A stretch of 64,000 nt of DNA from an uncultured Altererythrobacter sp. Its GTDB lineage: Bacteria; Pseudomonadota; Alphaproteobacteria; Sphingomonadales; Sphingomonadaceae. Below the pieces are notes generated by a model, which was given only the letters and a program-made list of their open reading frames with translations, searched no databases and was not told where the DNA came from. The translations under genes and the position numbers were made by a program. Of this stretch, positions 30,315 to 38,841 are shown piece after piece. Within the stretch, counting starts at the first letter, position 1. Each line of letters starts with the position of its first letter. The DNA lies in contig CAMPIX010000005.1 of assembly GCA_946886565.1 (NCBI GenBank), forward strand, positions 62,001 through 126,000, read 5' to 3'.

Positions 30315-30779
30315 ATGGCTAATCTGGACGATATCGACCGGCGGTTGCTGGCCGAACTGCAGGATGAAGGGCGCGTGACCAATGTCGAGCTCGCGCACCG
30401 GGTTGGGCTCACCGCGCCGCCCTGCCTGCGCCGCGTGCGTGCGCTCGAGGAAGAGGGTGTGATCCGCGGCTATCACGCCGAACTCGACGCATCGAAGCTC
30501 GGCTTCGCGATCACCGTGTTCGCGATGGTCAGCCTGAAGAGCCAGGCCGAGGATTCGCTGCGCGAGTTCGAGGCGCACATGCACGACCTGCCCGAAGTGC
30601 GCGAAGTCCACATGCTCAACGGCGAGATCGACTTCATCCTCAAGATCGTCAGCAAGGATCTCCAGAGCTTCCAGGAATTCCTCACCAGCAAGCTCACCCC
30701 CGCGCCCAATGTCGCGAGCGTGAAGACCAGCCTGACGATCAGGACGAGCAAGCACGAGCCCGGGGTGCCGCTGGAGTAG
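30315..30779 (+). CDS. Lrp/AsnC family transcriptional regulator
   Basis: 154 residues. N-terminal HTH (LDDIDRRLLAELQDEGR and VELAHRVGLTAPPCLRRVRALE, each shorter than the family motif listed) and C-terminal RAM/AsnC ligand-binding domain (LREFEAHMHDLPEVREVHMLNGEIDFIL). Close to global Lrp in sequence, with the alphaproteobacterial PPCLRRVRALE. It senses amino acids and controls metabolism. The preceding 205 bp contain an AT-rich stretch (about 30220-30240), a plausible promoter. An R1 repeat follows the stop. Confidence 0.92.
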   Translation: MANLDDIDRRLLAELQDEGRVTNVELAHRVGLTAPPCLRRVRALEEEGVIRGYHAELDASKLGFAITVFAMVSLKSQAEDSLREFEAHMHDLPEVREVHMLNGEIDFILKIVSKDLQSFQEFLTSKLTPAPNVASVKTSLTIRTSKHEPGVPLE

Positions 30780-30780
30780 C

Positions 30781-30850
30781 CACCCCTCCGTCGCCGCCTG
30801 CGGCGTGCGCCACCTCCCCATTTGCGCCTGCGGCAAGAATGGGGAGGATC
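30781..30850. repeat. R1 palindromic repeat between lrp-type gene and accC
   Basis: CCACCCCTCCGTCGCCGCCTG, split as CCACCCCTCC and GCCTGCGGC, then CCACCTCCCCATT...AATGGGGAGG. Same design as the uvrA insert and the 53348-53502 element. It fills the whole gap between two convergent genes. Confidence 0.65.
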
Positions 30851-30851
30851 G

Positions 30852-32201
30852 TTATACCTCCCGCTCCTTGAGCCAGTCCTCGAGCCACTTGATCGAGTAG
30901 TCGCCGCTCAGCACGTCGGGCTGCTTGATCAGCTCCTGGTGCAGCGGGATCGAGGTCTTCACGCCCTCGACCACCATTTCCTCCAGCGCGCGGCGCAAGC
31001 GCATGATGCAGCGTTCGCGGTTGCGGCCGTAGACGATCAGCTTGGCGATCATCGAATCGTAATACGGCGGAATGCGGTACCCGGCGTAGAGCCCGCTATC
31101 GACCCGCACATGCATCCCGCCCGCGGCATGGTAGTAGTTCACCGTGCCGGGCGAGGGGGCGAAGGTGAACGGGTCTTCCGCGTTGATGCGGCACTCGATC
31201 GCGTGGCCCTTGAATTCGATGTCTTCCTGCCTGCACGACAGGTCCTTGCCGTCGGCGATGCGGATCTGTTCGCGCACGAGGTCGATGCCGGTGATCATCT
31301 CGGTCACCGGGTGCTCGACCTGGAGCCGGGTGTTCATCTCGATGAAGTAGAACTCGCCGTTTTCCCACAGGAACTCGATCGTGCCCGCGCCGCGATAGCC
31401 CATCTTGGCCATCGCGTCGGCGCAGACCATGCCCATGCGGTCGCGCTCCTCGGGCGTGAGGATGGGGGAGGGCGCTTCCTCGAGCACTTTCTGGTGGCGG
31501 CGCTGGAGCGAACAGTCGCGCTCGCCCAAATGGATCGCCTTGCCGCGCCCGTCGCCGAACACCTGGAACTCGATGTGGCGCGGATTGCCGAGATACTTCT
31601 CGATATAGACCGTCGCGTCGCCGAAGGCGGCCTTGGCCTCGCTGCCGGCCTGCTTCATCAGGCTCTCGAGCTTGTCCTCGGCCTCGCAAACCTTCATCCC
31701 GCGCCCGCCGCCGCCGCTCGCGGCCTTGATGATCACGGGGTAGCCGATCTCGGCCGCGATCTTGCGCGCCTCGTCGTAATCGGAAACCGCGCCGTCCGAG
31801 CCGGGGACCAGCGGCAGGCCCAGCTCGCCGGCGGTGCGCTTGGCCTCGACCTTGTCGCCCATCGTGCGGATGTGCTCGGGCTTGGGCCCGATCCAGGCGA
31901 TGTCGTGCGCCTCGACGATCTCGGCGAACTTGGCGTTCTCGGAGAGGAATCCGTAGCCCGGATGGATCGCGTCGGCATGGCTTATCTCGGCCGCGGAGAT
32001 GATCGCCGCGACGTTCAGGTAGCTTTCGGCCGCGGGCGGCGGGCCGATGCACACCGCGTGGTCGGCCAGCCGCACGTGCATCGCGTCGGCGTCGGCGGTC
32101 GAATGCAGCGCGACCGTCTCGATCCCCATCTCGTGCGCGGCGCGGTGGATGCGCAGCGCGATCTCGCCCCGGTTGGCGATCAATATCCGCGAAATAGCCA
32201 T
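30852..32201 (-). CDS. accC: acetyl-CoA carboxylase, biotin carboxylase subunit
   Basis: 449 residues, the normal length. It carboxylates the biotin on AccB with bicarbonate and ATP, the first step of fatty-acid synthesis. Seen: [11 protein letters not shown] at the N terminus, ATP-grasp glycine loop [13 protein letters not shown], and the conserved [20 protein letters not shown], spanning the catalytic Glu/Asn/Arg. It starts 3 bp after accB, so they are co-translated. Confidence 0.98.
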   Translation of the reverse strand: MAISRILIANRGEIALRIHRAAHEMGIETVALHSTADADAMHVRLADHAVCIGPPPAAESYLNVAAIISAAEISHADAIHPGYGFLSENAKFAEIVEAHDIAWIGPKPEHIRTMGDKVEAKRTAGELGLPLVPGSDGAVSDYDEARKIAAEIGYPVIIKAASGGGGRGMKVCEAEDKLESLMKQAGSEAKAAFGDATVYIEKYLGNPRHIEFQVFGDGRGKAIHLGERDCSLQRRHQKVLEEAPSPILTPEERDRMGMVCADAMAKMGYRGAGTIEFLWENGEFYFIEMNTRLQVEHPVTEMITGIDLVREQIRIADGKDLSCRQEDIEFKGHAIECRINAEDPFTFAPSPGTVNYYHAAGGMHVRVDSGLYAGYRIPPYYDSMIAKLIVYGRNRERCIMRLRRALEEMVVEGVKTSIPLHQELIKQPDVLSGDYSIKWLEDWLKEREV

Positions 32202-32203
32202 CG

Positions 32204-32695
32204 TTAGCCGATCACGACGAGCGGCTGGTCGAACTCGACCGGCTGGGCGTTGTCGACCAGGATCGCCTTAACCGTGCCCGCCTTGTCGGCGGCGATCGGG
32301 TTCATCACCTTCATCGCCTCCACGATCAGCAGCGTGTCGCCCTGGCTCACGCTGTCGCCCACCTTGACGAACGGGTCGGCGCCCGGCTCGGCAGCGAGGT
32401 AGACGGTGCCCACCATCGGCGACTTGAGCGCGCCGGCATGATCCTCCGCGGGCGCAGCGGCGGGCTCGCCCGGCGCCGCTGCCGGTGCGGGCGCGGCTGC
32501 CGGGGCGGCGGGCGGCGCATATGCGACGGGCGCAGCCACGCCGCCCCCGCGCGAGACGCGCACCTTGCGCTCGCCGTCCTCGACTTCGATTTCGGTGAGG
32601 CCGGTCTCGGCGAGCATCTCGGCGAGCTCGCGGACCAGCGCGGTGTCGACGTTCATGCCGGGTTTACGCCCGGCGGAGCCCTTGGTTTCGGCCAT
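32204..32695 (-). CDS. accB: acetyl-CoA carboxylase, biotin carboxyl carrier protein
   Basis: 163 residues. A short N-terminal helix region, an Ala/Pro linker (53-85) and the biotinyl domain with the biotinylation site Lys129 in VEAMKVMN. Start at [11 protein letters not shown]; the longer ORF to 32752 has no support. It lies 75 bp after aroQ and directly before accC, the usual alphaproteobacterial aroQ-accB-accC order. Confidence 0.97.
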   Translation of the reverse strand: MAETKGSAGRKPGMNVDTALVRELAEMLAETGLTEIEVEDGERKVRVSRGGGVAAPVAYAPPAAPAAAPAPAAAPGEPAAAPAEDHAGALKSPMVGTVYLAAEPGADPFVKVGDSVSQGDTLLIVEAMKVMNPIAADKAGTVKAILVDNAQPVEFDQPLVVIG

Positions 32696-32770
32696 ATCCA
32701 ACCCTTGTCCGTTCAAGCGGTCGCCTATGCGCGGATGGGCGCGGGCTGGCAAGGGGTGGGGGCGGCGAAG

Positions 32771-33205
32771 TTACAATTCCGCTACGGCATCGAGCGCGAC
32801 GAGATAGGAGCGCGCACCGAGGCCCTGGACGGTCCTGGCCGCGGCCATGCCGACGTAGGAGCGGTGGCGGAACGCCTCGCGCTGGAGCGGATCGGACAGG
32901 TGGACCTCGATCACCGGCGTGCGGATCGCCTTGATCGCATCGAGCAGCGCGATCGAGGTGTGAGTATAGGCCCCGGCGTTAAGCAACACCGCCCGCGCGC
33001 CCTCGGCCTGCGCCTCGTGCAGCCAGTCGACCAGCATCCCCTCGTGATTGGTCTGGCGCATGTCGATTGCGAACCCGTGCTCGCGCGCCCGATCCTCGAG
33101 CATCGCGGCGATATCGTCGAGCGTGTCCGATCCGTAGATCTCGGGCTCGCGCAAGCCGAGCAGGTTGAGGTTGGGGCCGTTAAGGACGTAGATGGTGTTG
33201 GTCAT
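32771..33205 (-). CDS. aroQ: type II 3-dehydroquinate dehydratase
   Basis: 144 residues. Third step of the shikimate pathway. LNGPNLNLLGLREPEIYG has the catalytic Tyr24, NAGAYTHTSIAL is the active-site segment, and His102 in EVHLSDP is the second catalytic residue. First gene of the aroQ-accB-accC group; the yoeB stop lies just upstream. Confidence 0.97.
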   Translation of the reverse strand: MTNTIYVLNGPNLNLLGLREPEIYGSDTLDDIAAMLEDRAREHGFAIDMRQTNHEGMLVDWLHEAQAEGARAVLLNAGAYTHTSIALLDAIKAIRTPVIEVHLSDPLQREAFRHRSYVGMAAARTVQGLGARSYLVALDAVAEL

Positions 33206-33212
33206 GAGGGCC

Positions 33213-33479
33213 TTAGTAATGTGATCTGCACTGGATTATTTCCAGCGTCCGCTCGCGACCTTCGCTGGTCACGCGATAGACCAGCCTGTCCTCGCGAGTG
33301 ATCCGGCGCGACCACCAGCCTAGCAGGTCGCCTCGCAATGGCTCCGGTTTGCCCCGACCGACGAGCGGCGTTCGTCGACACTGTTCGATCAGCGTGTTCA
33401 GTTTGTCGAACGCACTTCTGTCACTTTGCGGCCAGTCGCAATATTCGTTCCAGGCATCCTGAGAAAAGGCGACGTTCAC
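33213..33479 (-). CDS. yoeB: Txe/YoeB family mRNA-interferase toxin
   Basis: 88 residues, the typical length. Seen: FSQDAWNEYCDWPQSDR at the N terminus, KPEPLRGDLLGWWSRRI, RLVYRV and the C-terminal EIIQCRSHY with the catalytic His next to last. YoeB cuts mRNA in the ribosomal A site and is held by YefM. Overlaps the antitoxin gene by 4 bp. Confidence 0.94.
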   Translation of the reverse strand: MNVAFSQDAWNEYCDWPQSDRSAFDKLNTLIEQCRRTPLVGRGKPEPLRGDLLGWWSRRITREDRLVYRVTSEGRERTLEIIQCRSHY

Positions 33480-33730
33480 GATGTCACCAGGGCGCGCTTC
33501 GTGCCCTTTCCTGCTTCAAATTGCGCGATACCGCGGTGCAGGCGCTCAACATTGGCAGGAGTTGAAAGCAGATACTCGGTTTCAACGATCGAGTTCCACG
33601 CTGACAATGATACCATCACAACCGCCTCACCGTTGCGGCGGGTTATCACTGCTTCGGAGCAATCGTTCACCACCTTGTCCATCACGCTCTTCAGGTTCTT
33701 GCGTGCGTCGGTGTAGGTCATCACGTCCAT
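33476..33730 (-). CDS. yefM: YefM/Phd family antitoxin
   Basis: 84 residues. The Phd/YefM DNA-binding fold begins MTYTDARKNLKSVMDKV and continues VITRRNGEAVVMVSLSAW; the C-terminal tail that wraps YoeB is short. Start after AGGAGG with good spacing, not the upstream in-frame ATG at 33826. Antitoxin first, toxin overlapping by 4 bp, as in other YefM-YoeB pairs. Confidence 0.94.
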   Translation of the reverse strand: MDVMTYTDARKNLKSVMDKVVNDCSEAVITRRNGEAVVMVSLSAWNSIVETEYLLSTPANVERLHRGIAQFEAGKGTKRALVTS

Positions 33731-33754
33731 GAGGAACCTCCTTGCGCGTTTATA

Positions 33755-33772
33755 TGTACGCGAAATTGTACA
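33755..33772. promoter_or_regulatory. yefM-yoeB operator
   Basis: ATGTACG and TTGTACAA, two TGTAC-type half sites 12 bp apart, about 25-40 bp upstream of yefM in an AT-rich promoter stretch. YefM is known to bind TGTACA palindromes, so autoregulation is likely. Confidence 0.6.
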
Positions 33773-33795
33773 AGCACAAGTTGAATGCAAAGCGC

Positions 33796-34209
33796 TTAGC
33801 TGTCGACGCCCTTGATCTTTCCCCACTGGCGGGCGGCGGTGTAGCCGAGGTAGCCGGTGCCGAAGAGCGCGTAGAGCTCCTCGGGCAGTGCGCCGAGGTA
33901 GGCGGTGATCCCGGCGCTGACCCCTTGCGCGGTCTGCACGTCGAACGCCGAGATCACGCCCATCGGCAGCGCGAACAGCACCAGCGCGTACATCACGTAG
34001 AGGAAGCTCGGGCGCGCCCGGCTGGTCCAGGGGTCGCGCGACTGCGCCTCGGCGACGATCGCTGACAGCCGCGCCTCGATCTGCCTCAGCTCGTGCGTGC
34101 CTTCGAGCGCGAGCAACTCGAGCTTGGCCTTCGCGCGCGCCTCCTTGTCGGGAATGATCTTGTCGATGATCGAGGCGATCGGGCCGATAAGCGATTCGAC
34201 GAGGGACAT
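33796..34209 (-). CDS. GTA-type holin of three transmembrane segments (GTA_holin_3TM)
   Basis: 137 residues. An amphipathic N-terminal segment (ESLIGPIASIIDKIIP), a charged coiled helix (DKEARAKAKLELLALEGTHELRQIEARL, 21-48), the family signature DPWTSRARPSFLYVMYA (59-75) leading into a transmembrane helix (69-87), and a C-terminal hydrophobic pair (97-126). This is the Pfam family named for release of gene transfer agent particles. Start at MSLVESL after GGAG; the upstream ATG is less good. No endolysin or phage gene is adjacent. An element shared with 7128 and 40617 lies 51 bp upstream. Confidence 0.82.
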   Translation of the reverse strand: MSLVESLIGPIASIIDKIIPDKEARAKAKLELLALEGTHELRQIEARLSAIVAEAQSRDPWTSRARPSFLYVMYALVLFALPMGVISAFDVQTAQGVSAGITAYLGALPEELYALFGTGYLGYTAARQWGKIKGVDS

Positions 34210-34245
34210 GGCGCGCTCCGCTGGTTGCGAGTCGCGCAATCAGAT

Positions 34246-34271
34246 AACCAAAACGGTTCGTGTAGGAAAAC
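34246..34271 (-). promoter_or_regulatory. operator-like region of the GTA-type holin gene
   Basis: Holds AACC-AAAAC-GGTT (34246-34258) and, on the gene-sense strand, GTTTTCCTACA (34271-34261). AACC-N5-GGTT also occurs in the XRE/DUF6456 intergenic region (40604-40616), so the XRE protein may bind both. The inference rests on these matches only. Confidence 0.5.
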
Positions 34272-34284
34272 TGTTTTTACCGGA

Positions 34285-35157
34285 TCAATCTTTCAAGCCC
34301 GCGTCGGCGAGCAGCGCATGCGCCAGCGCCAGGTGCGGCCGGTCAAGCATCGCGCCGTCGAGCCCCACCGTACCGGCACCCGGATTGGCGGCGAACGCCG
34401 CGATCACCTGGCGCGCGTGCGCGATTTCCTCGGCGCTCGGAGTGAAGGCCTCGTTGATCGGCTCAACCTGCGCCGGGTGGATCGCCAGCATTCCGCGGAA
34501 GCCCTGGCCGCGCACCATCGCCGCGCGTTCGCGCAAGGTCTCGAGGTCGCGGAAATCGGCCTGGATCGTCTCGATCGGCGCCACGCCGGCCGCGACCGCG
34601 CCGAGCAGGCACAGGCTGCGCGCAAGCTCGTAGGTCGGCATGTAGCCGCCGTCCGCCCGGAACTGCACGCGCGCGCCGAGCGCCGAGGACAGGTCCTCCG
34701 CTCCCCAGCTCATCGCCACCAGCCGCGGCGCGCCTGCGTAGTCGCCGGTGTGGAACATCGCCTTGGGCGTCTCGGTCACGAGGGCGGCGACTTTCGTGGA
34801 GCCGGTGGCGAGCCCATGCTTCGCTTCGAGGGCGGTCAGCATCGCATCGAGCGCTTCGACATCGGCGCGCCCTTCCGCTTTGGGCAGGAACAGCCCGCCG
34901 GGCGCGGACGGCATCACTGCTTCGAGATCGCGTTCGGTCTCGTCGCCGGAGAGCGGATTGATGCGCACCCATAGCCGTTCGCGATCGTCGCGCGACGCGA
35001 GAAACGCGCGCACCAGCTCGCGCGCCGCGGGCTTGCTCTCGGGCGCAACCGAATCCTCCAGATCGAGCAGCACTACGTCGGCCGCGCCGTCGGCGGCCTT
35101 GGTCATCTTCTTCTCGCTGTCGCCGGGGGCGAACAGCCACGAGCGCATGCGCTGCAT
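34285..35157 (-). CDS. HpcH/HpaI aldolase/CitE family CoA ester lyase
   Basis: 290 residues. RSWLFAPGDSEKKMTKA at the N terminus, DVVLLDLEDSVAP with the metal-site acidic residues, WVRINPL, and GMLAIHPAQVEPINEAF. The family includes citrate lyase beta subunits, malyl-CoA/beta-methylmalyl-CoA lyases and malyl-CoA thioesterases; the exact substrate cannot be read. Start at MQRMRSW; the ORF extension is rejected. The stop lies 14 bp beyond the holin operator region, and the genes are on the same strand. Confidence 0.88.
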   Translation of the reverse strand: MQRMRSWLFAPGDSEKKMTKAADGAADVVLLDLEDSVAPESKPAARELVRAFLASRDDRERLWVRINPLSGDETERDLEAVMPSAPGGLFLPKAEGRADVEALDAMLTALEAKHGLATGSTKVAALVTETPKAMFHTGDYAGAPRLVAMSWGAEDLSSALGARVQFRADGGYMPTYELARSLCLLGAVAAGVAPIETIQADFRDLETLRERAAMVRGQGFRGMLAIHPAQVEPINEAFTPSAEEIAHARQVIAAFAANPGAGTVGLDGAMLDRPHLALAHALLADAGLKD

Positions 35158-35373
35158 CGACAATCTCCTCGGCGCGGCGACTAGGGCCGAAGCGGGCGGG
35201 GCGCAACACGGCGGCCTTCCGGACGCGCCGAATCGCGTTCGTCGCATTTGCGAAACGGGTGCCAGCCCAACGGCCGCGTGCCTGCGACAAGCGGCGCGCG
35301 CCATTCAAGCACGCGACAGGAATTCGTGCATAGCCGTCGCCCAACGGCTTCGGGAAAACGAGCGGAGGGTCGC

Positions 35374-35529
35374 ATGTCGCGTTACAGGTTTCACAGCACG
35401 GGGTCGGGCGGCGGCAGTCCGTCGAAACGCAATCTCGATCCCACCGAGCGGCGCGCGCAATTCGGCCGGGTCCTGCCGATGGACGACGAGCCGACCTGGC
35501 TCCAGCGCCTGTTCCGCCGCAAGCTCTGA
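35374..35529 (+). CDS. small basic protein of unknown function
   Basis: 51 residues, MSRYRFHSTGSGGG...PTERRAQFGRVLPMDDEPTWLQRLFRRKL in outline: a Gly/Ser-rich start, then a C-terminal amphipathic helix with WLQRLFRRK. A good ribosome site GGAGGG precedes the ATG. Such short proteins ending in xWLxRLFxRK recur in sphingomonads as I recall, but no function is known. Confidence 0.55.
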   Translation: MSRYRFHSTGSGGGSPSKRNLDPTERRAQFGRVLPMDDEPTWLQRLFRRKL

Positions 35530-35623
35530 CCGAGCACTGCGGCGCATACCTGAAATATCGCTATCTGTGGGGTCTGCCGACCGGCGCCGGGCTTGGGCGG
35601 GCGCCGCGTTCGGTCGAAACCAC

Positions 35624-35700
35624 TGGTCGGGACGAGAGGATTCGAACCTCCGACCCCCACACCCCCAGTGTGATGCGCTACCAGGCTGCGCTACGTCCCG
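35624..35700 (-). tRNA. tRNA-Pro (anticodon GGG)
   Basis: 77 nt with encoded CCA. Acceptor CGGGACG/CGTCCCG is perfect, anticodon GGG between CATCACACT and GTGTGG, T arm GGAGGTTCGAATCCTC. Second proline tRNA in the window. Confidence 0.96.
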
Positions 35701-35906
35701 TATCCAGTGGAGGGCGGCCCTATAGGGCGGTGGTTCGCGGCTGGCAAGCGTCGATCCGGCAGGCTGGGGCCGGCGCGCGATTCGTTGCCCTGCCCTTGCA
35801 ATGCTGCTAGGCGCGCCCACCTGATCGCCGGGGAGGCCAGGGTCCGCTTGCGGGCGCGCGCAATCCCGCCGAATTCCTGGTCTCAAGCTCGATAGGCGCT
35901 TTACCC

Positions 35907-36227
35907 ATGCTCGATTTCCTTGCCGCGGCGGCCAGCGCAGACGCGCCGCCCGCGTGGATCCAGTGGCTCCCGATCGTCGGGATGATCGCGATCTTCTGGT
36001 TCCTGATCATCCGACCGCAAATGCGCCAGCAGAAGGAACATCGTGCGAAGATCGCCGGGATCAAGAAAGGTGATCAGGTGGTCACCGCCGGCGGCCTTGT
36101 GGGCAAGGTGATCAAGGTCGACGAGCACTATGCCGAGATCGAGATCGCGCAGGGCGTCCGCGTCAAGGCGGTGAAGAGTACGATCGGCGACATCGTGCCG
36201 CCCGGCGGCAACGCCGCGAACGACTGA
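35907..36227 (+). CDS. yajC: preprotein translocase subunit YajC
   Basis: 106 residues: one transmembrane helix (WIQWLPIVGMIAIFWFLII), then the YajC signature RPQMRQQKEH and a small beta domain (KGDQVVTAGGLVGKVIKV). YajC joins SecD and SecF in the accessory complex of the SecYEG translocon. First gene of yajC-secD-secF, with 16 bp to secD. Confidence 0.96.
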   Translation: MLDFLAAAASADAPPAWIQWLPIVGMIAIFWFLIIRPQMRQQKEHRAKIAGIKKGDQVVTAGGLVGKVIKVDEHYAEIEIAQGVRVKAVKSTIGDIVPPGGNAAND

Positions 36228-36243
36228 CCGGGGGAACGCGCCG

Positions 36244-37839
36244 ATGCTCGATTTCCCGCTCTGGAAGCGCGTCTGGTTCTGGGGGCTGACGCTCGCCTGC
36301 TGCTTCCTCGCGATGCCTTCGCTGGTCTCGATCAGCGGCGCAACCTGGCCCGCCTCGCTGCCCGATCCCGAGGTCAACCTCGGGCTCGACCTGGCAGGGG
36401 GCAGCCACATCCTGCTCGAGGCCGATCCCGACGAGGTTGCCCGGCAGCGCCTCCAGAACATGGCGGAATCGGTCAACCAGACGCTCGACCGCGCCGAGCC
36501 CGAGATAAACTTCGGCGACCTCTCGACTGCCGGCGGCCGGCTCAGTTTCATGGTCGACAGCGTGGCCGACGTCGATCGCGCCCGCGACGTGCTCGAACCG
36601 ATCCTCAACGGCGACGGGCTGGTGCGTGAATGGGACCTCTCGGTGGTCGACGAGACCCGAGTGGTGCTCACCCCCACCGAAGCGGGGCTCGAGCGTGCGC
36701 TCAACACCGCGATGGACGCCTCGCAGGACGTCATCGACCGCCGTATCAATGCGCTTGGCACGCGCGAACCCACGATCATCCGCTCGGGCGACAACCGGAT
36801 TGTGGTCCAGGTGCCCGGCCTGCAGGATCCGGAGCAGGTCAAGGAACTGATCGGCAAGACCGCCAAGCTGGAATTCAAGCTCGTCAACGAGAACGCACTG
36901 CAGACCGATCTCGCGCAGGGAATCGCCGAGCCGGGACAGCAGATCTTTCCCTACTCCCCCGAGAGCGGATTCGCCGGCCAGAACGTGGCGGTCTATCGCC
37001 TCGGAGGGATCGACGGAAACGCGCTGATCAAGGCGCAGGCGAGCCGCAACCAGGAAAACCAGGACGTCGTCGTCATCACCTTCAACCAGCAGGGCGGTGC
37101 GCGATTCGCCAAGCTGACCTCGGAAAACGTCGGCAAGCAGTTCGCGATCATTCTCGACGGGCAGGTGATTTCCGCACCGGTGATTCAGGACCCGATCCTC
37201 GGCGGCACTTCCGAGATATCGGGCAATTTCACCGCCGAAAGCGCGCAGCAGCTCGCGATCTCGCTCCAGTCGGGCGCGCTGCCGGTCGATCTGACGGTGG
37301 TGGAGGAACGGACCGTCGGGCCCGACCTCGGCGCCGAATCGATCCGGCTCGGGATCATCGCTATGATCGTGGGATCGGCCGCCGTGGTCGTGCTGATGAT
37401 CGTGACTTACGGCCGCTTCGGCATCTACGCGACGATCGCGCTGGTCATCAACGTGCTGATGATCCTCGGGATCATGGCGCTGATGAACACCACGCTGACC
37501 TTGCCCGGCATCGCCGGCTTCGTGCTCACGATCGGCGCCGCGGTCGACGCCAACGTGCTGATCAACGAGCGAATACGCGAGGAGCGAAAGCGCGGGCGGC
37601 GCGTGATCGCCGCGGTCGAGAACGGCTACAAGGAAGCGAGCCGGGCGATCTTCGACGCGAACATCACCAACTTCATCGCCGGCGTGCTGCTGTTCATGTT
37701 CGGCACCGGCCCGGTGCGCGGCTTCGCGGTCGTGCTGATCATCGGGCTGTTCACCAGCGTGTTCACCGCGGTCTCGCTGACCCGCATGTGGGTCGCCGGC
37801 TGGCTCCGCCGCGCGCGCCCGCAAGACATCCATCTGTAA
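36244..37839 (+). CDS. secD: protein translocase subunit SecD
   Basis: 531 residues with six transmembrane helices and a large periplasmic domain. LGLDLAGGSHILLEAD is motif D1, RINALGTREPTI lies in the P1 head, and GAAVDANVLINERIREE is the conserved helix-4 motif used in proton-driven protein release. It uses the proton gradient late in secretion. It precedes secF by 13 bp. Confidence 0.97.
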   Translation: MLDFPLWKRVWFWGLTLACCFLAMPSLVSISGATWPASLPDPEVNLGLDLAGGSHILLEADPDEVARQRLQNMAESVNQTLDRAEPEINFGDLSTAGGRLSFMVDSVADVDRARDVLEPILNGDGLVREWDLSVVDETRVVLTPTEAGLERALNTAMDASQDVIDRRINALGTREPTIIRSGDNRIVVQVPGLQDPEQVKELIGKTAKLEFKLVNENALQTDLAQGIAEPGQQIFPYSPESGFAGQNVAVYRLGGIDGNALIKAQASRNQENQDVVVITFNQQGGARFAKLTSENVGKQFAIILDGQVISAPVIQDPILGGTSEISGNFTAESAQQLAISLQSGALPVDLTVVEERTVGPDLGAESIRLGIIAMIVGSAAVVVLMIVTYGRFGIYATIALVINVLMILGIMALMNTTLTLPGIAGFVLTIGAAVDANVLINERIREERKRGRRVIAAVENGYKEASRAIFDANITNFIAGVLLFMFGTGPVRGFAVVLIIGLFTSVFTAVSLTRMWVAGWLRRARPQDIHL

Positions 37840-37852
37840 GGGGAACGGGAAA

Positions 37853-38830
37853 ATGAAACTGCTCAAGCTCGTCCCCGACGACACCAACGTCAAATTCCTC
37901 CGCTGGCGCATCCCGTTCTACGTGGTCAGCCTGATCCTGATCGCCGCGAGCTGGGGCCTGGTGCTGACCAAGGGGCTGAACTACGGCGTCGACTTCGCCG
38001 GCGGGCTCAACATAACCGCCACCTTCACCGAGAGCAGCGAGGCGCCGGTCGGCGAGCTGCGCGATTCGATCGCCGATCTCGGCTACGGCGAGCCGGTGGT
38101 GCAGCGCTTCGGCGAGAGCAATCAGGTTTCGATCCGCGTGCCGCTGCCCGAAAGCGCGGAGGGCAAGCCCGAAGCGGCGCAGGCGATTGCGAACGCGATC
38201 GTCGCCGAACTCGAGGCCGGGTTCCCGGACTTCCGCCTCGACGGCAACGAGAACGTGTCGGGCAAGGTTTCGGACGAATTCCGCTCCGACGCAGCCTTTG
38301 CGCTGATCGCGGCGATGCTCGCGGTCGCGCTCTACATCTGGGTGCGTTTCGAATGGCAGTTCGGCGTGGGCGGCCTGTTCGCGCTGTTCCACGATGTCTC
38401 GCTGACACTCGGCATGTTCGCGCTGTTCCAGCTCGAATTCAGCCTCAACATCGTCGCCGCGATCCTCGCGATCATCGGCTATTCGCTAAACGACACGATC
38501 GTGATCTACGACCGCATCCGCGAAAACCTGAAGAAATATCGCAAGATGCCGCTGCCTGAGCTGCTCGATCTCTCGGTGAACGAAACGCTGGCGCGCACGG
38601 TGATGACGTCTCTGTCGCTGCTCATCGCGCTGCTGCCGCTGCTGCTGTTCGGCCCGGCGAGCCTGTTCGGGCTGGTCGCGGCGATCACGCTCGGTCTGTT
38701 CGTCGGCAGCTACAGCTCGATCTACATGGCTTCGCCGATCCTCATCTGGCTCGGGGTCAATTCGGACAGTTTCGTGCCGCAGGAATCGGCAGCCGACCGG
38801 CAGGAAAAGATCGCTCGGGGCGAGGTCTGA
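37853..38830 (+). CDS. secF: protein translocase subunit SecF
   Basis: 325 residues: YGVDFAGGLNITATF (periplasmic start), KVSDEFRSDAAFAL before helix 2, and YSLNDTIVIYDRIRENL, the SecF hallmark. Six transmembrane helices. Partner of SecD in a single operon with yajC. Convergent with the glycosyltransferase gene, 11 bp between stops. Confidence 0.97.
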   Translation: MKLLKLVPDDTNVKFLRWRIPFYVVSLILIAASWGLVLTKGLNYGVDFAGGLNITATFTESSEAPVGELRDSIADLGYGEPVVQRFGESNQVSIRVPLPESAEGKPEAAQAIANAIVAELEAGFPDFRLDGNENVSGKVSDEFRSDAAFALIAAMLAVALYIWVRFEWQFGVGGLFALFHDVSLTLGMFALFQLEFSLNIVAAILAIIGYSLNDTIVIYDRIRENLKKYRKMPLPELLDLSVNETLARTVMTSLSLLIALLPLLLFGPASLFGLVAAITLGLFVGSYSSIYMASPILIWLGVNSDSFVPQESAADRQEKIARGEV

Positions 38831-38841
38831 CGGGCCACCGT

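Noticed and set aside
36163..37911. 582-codon minus-strand ORF
   Set aside because: Antisense shadow of secD, whose motifs are clear on the plus strand.
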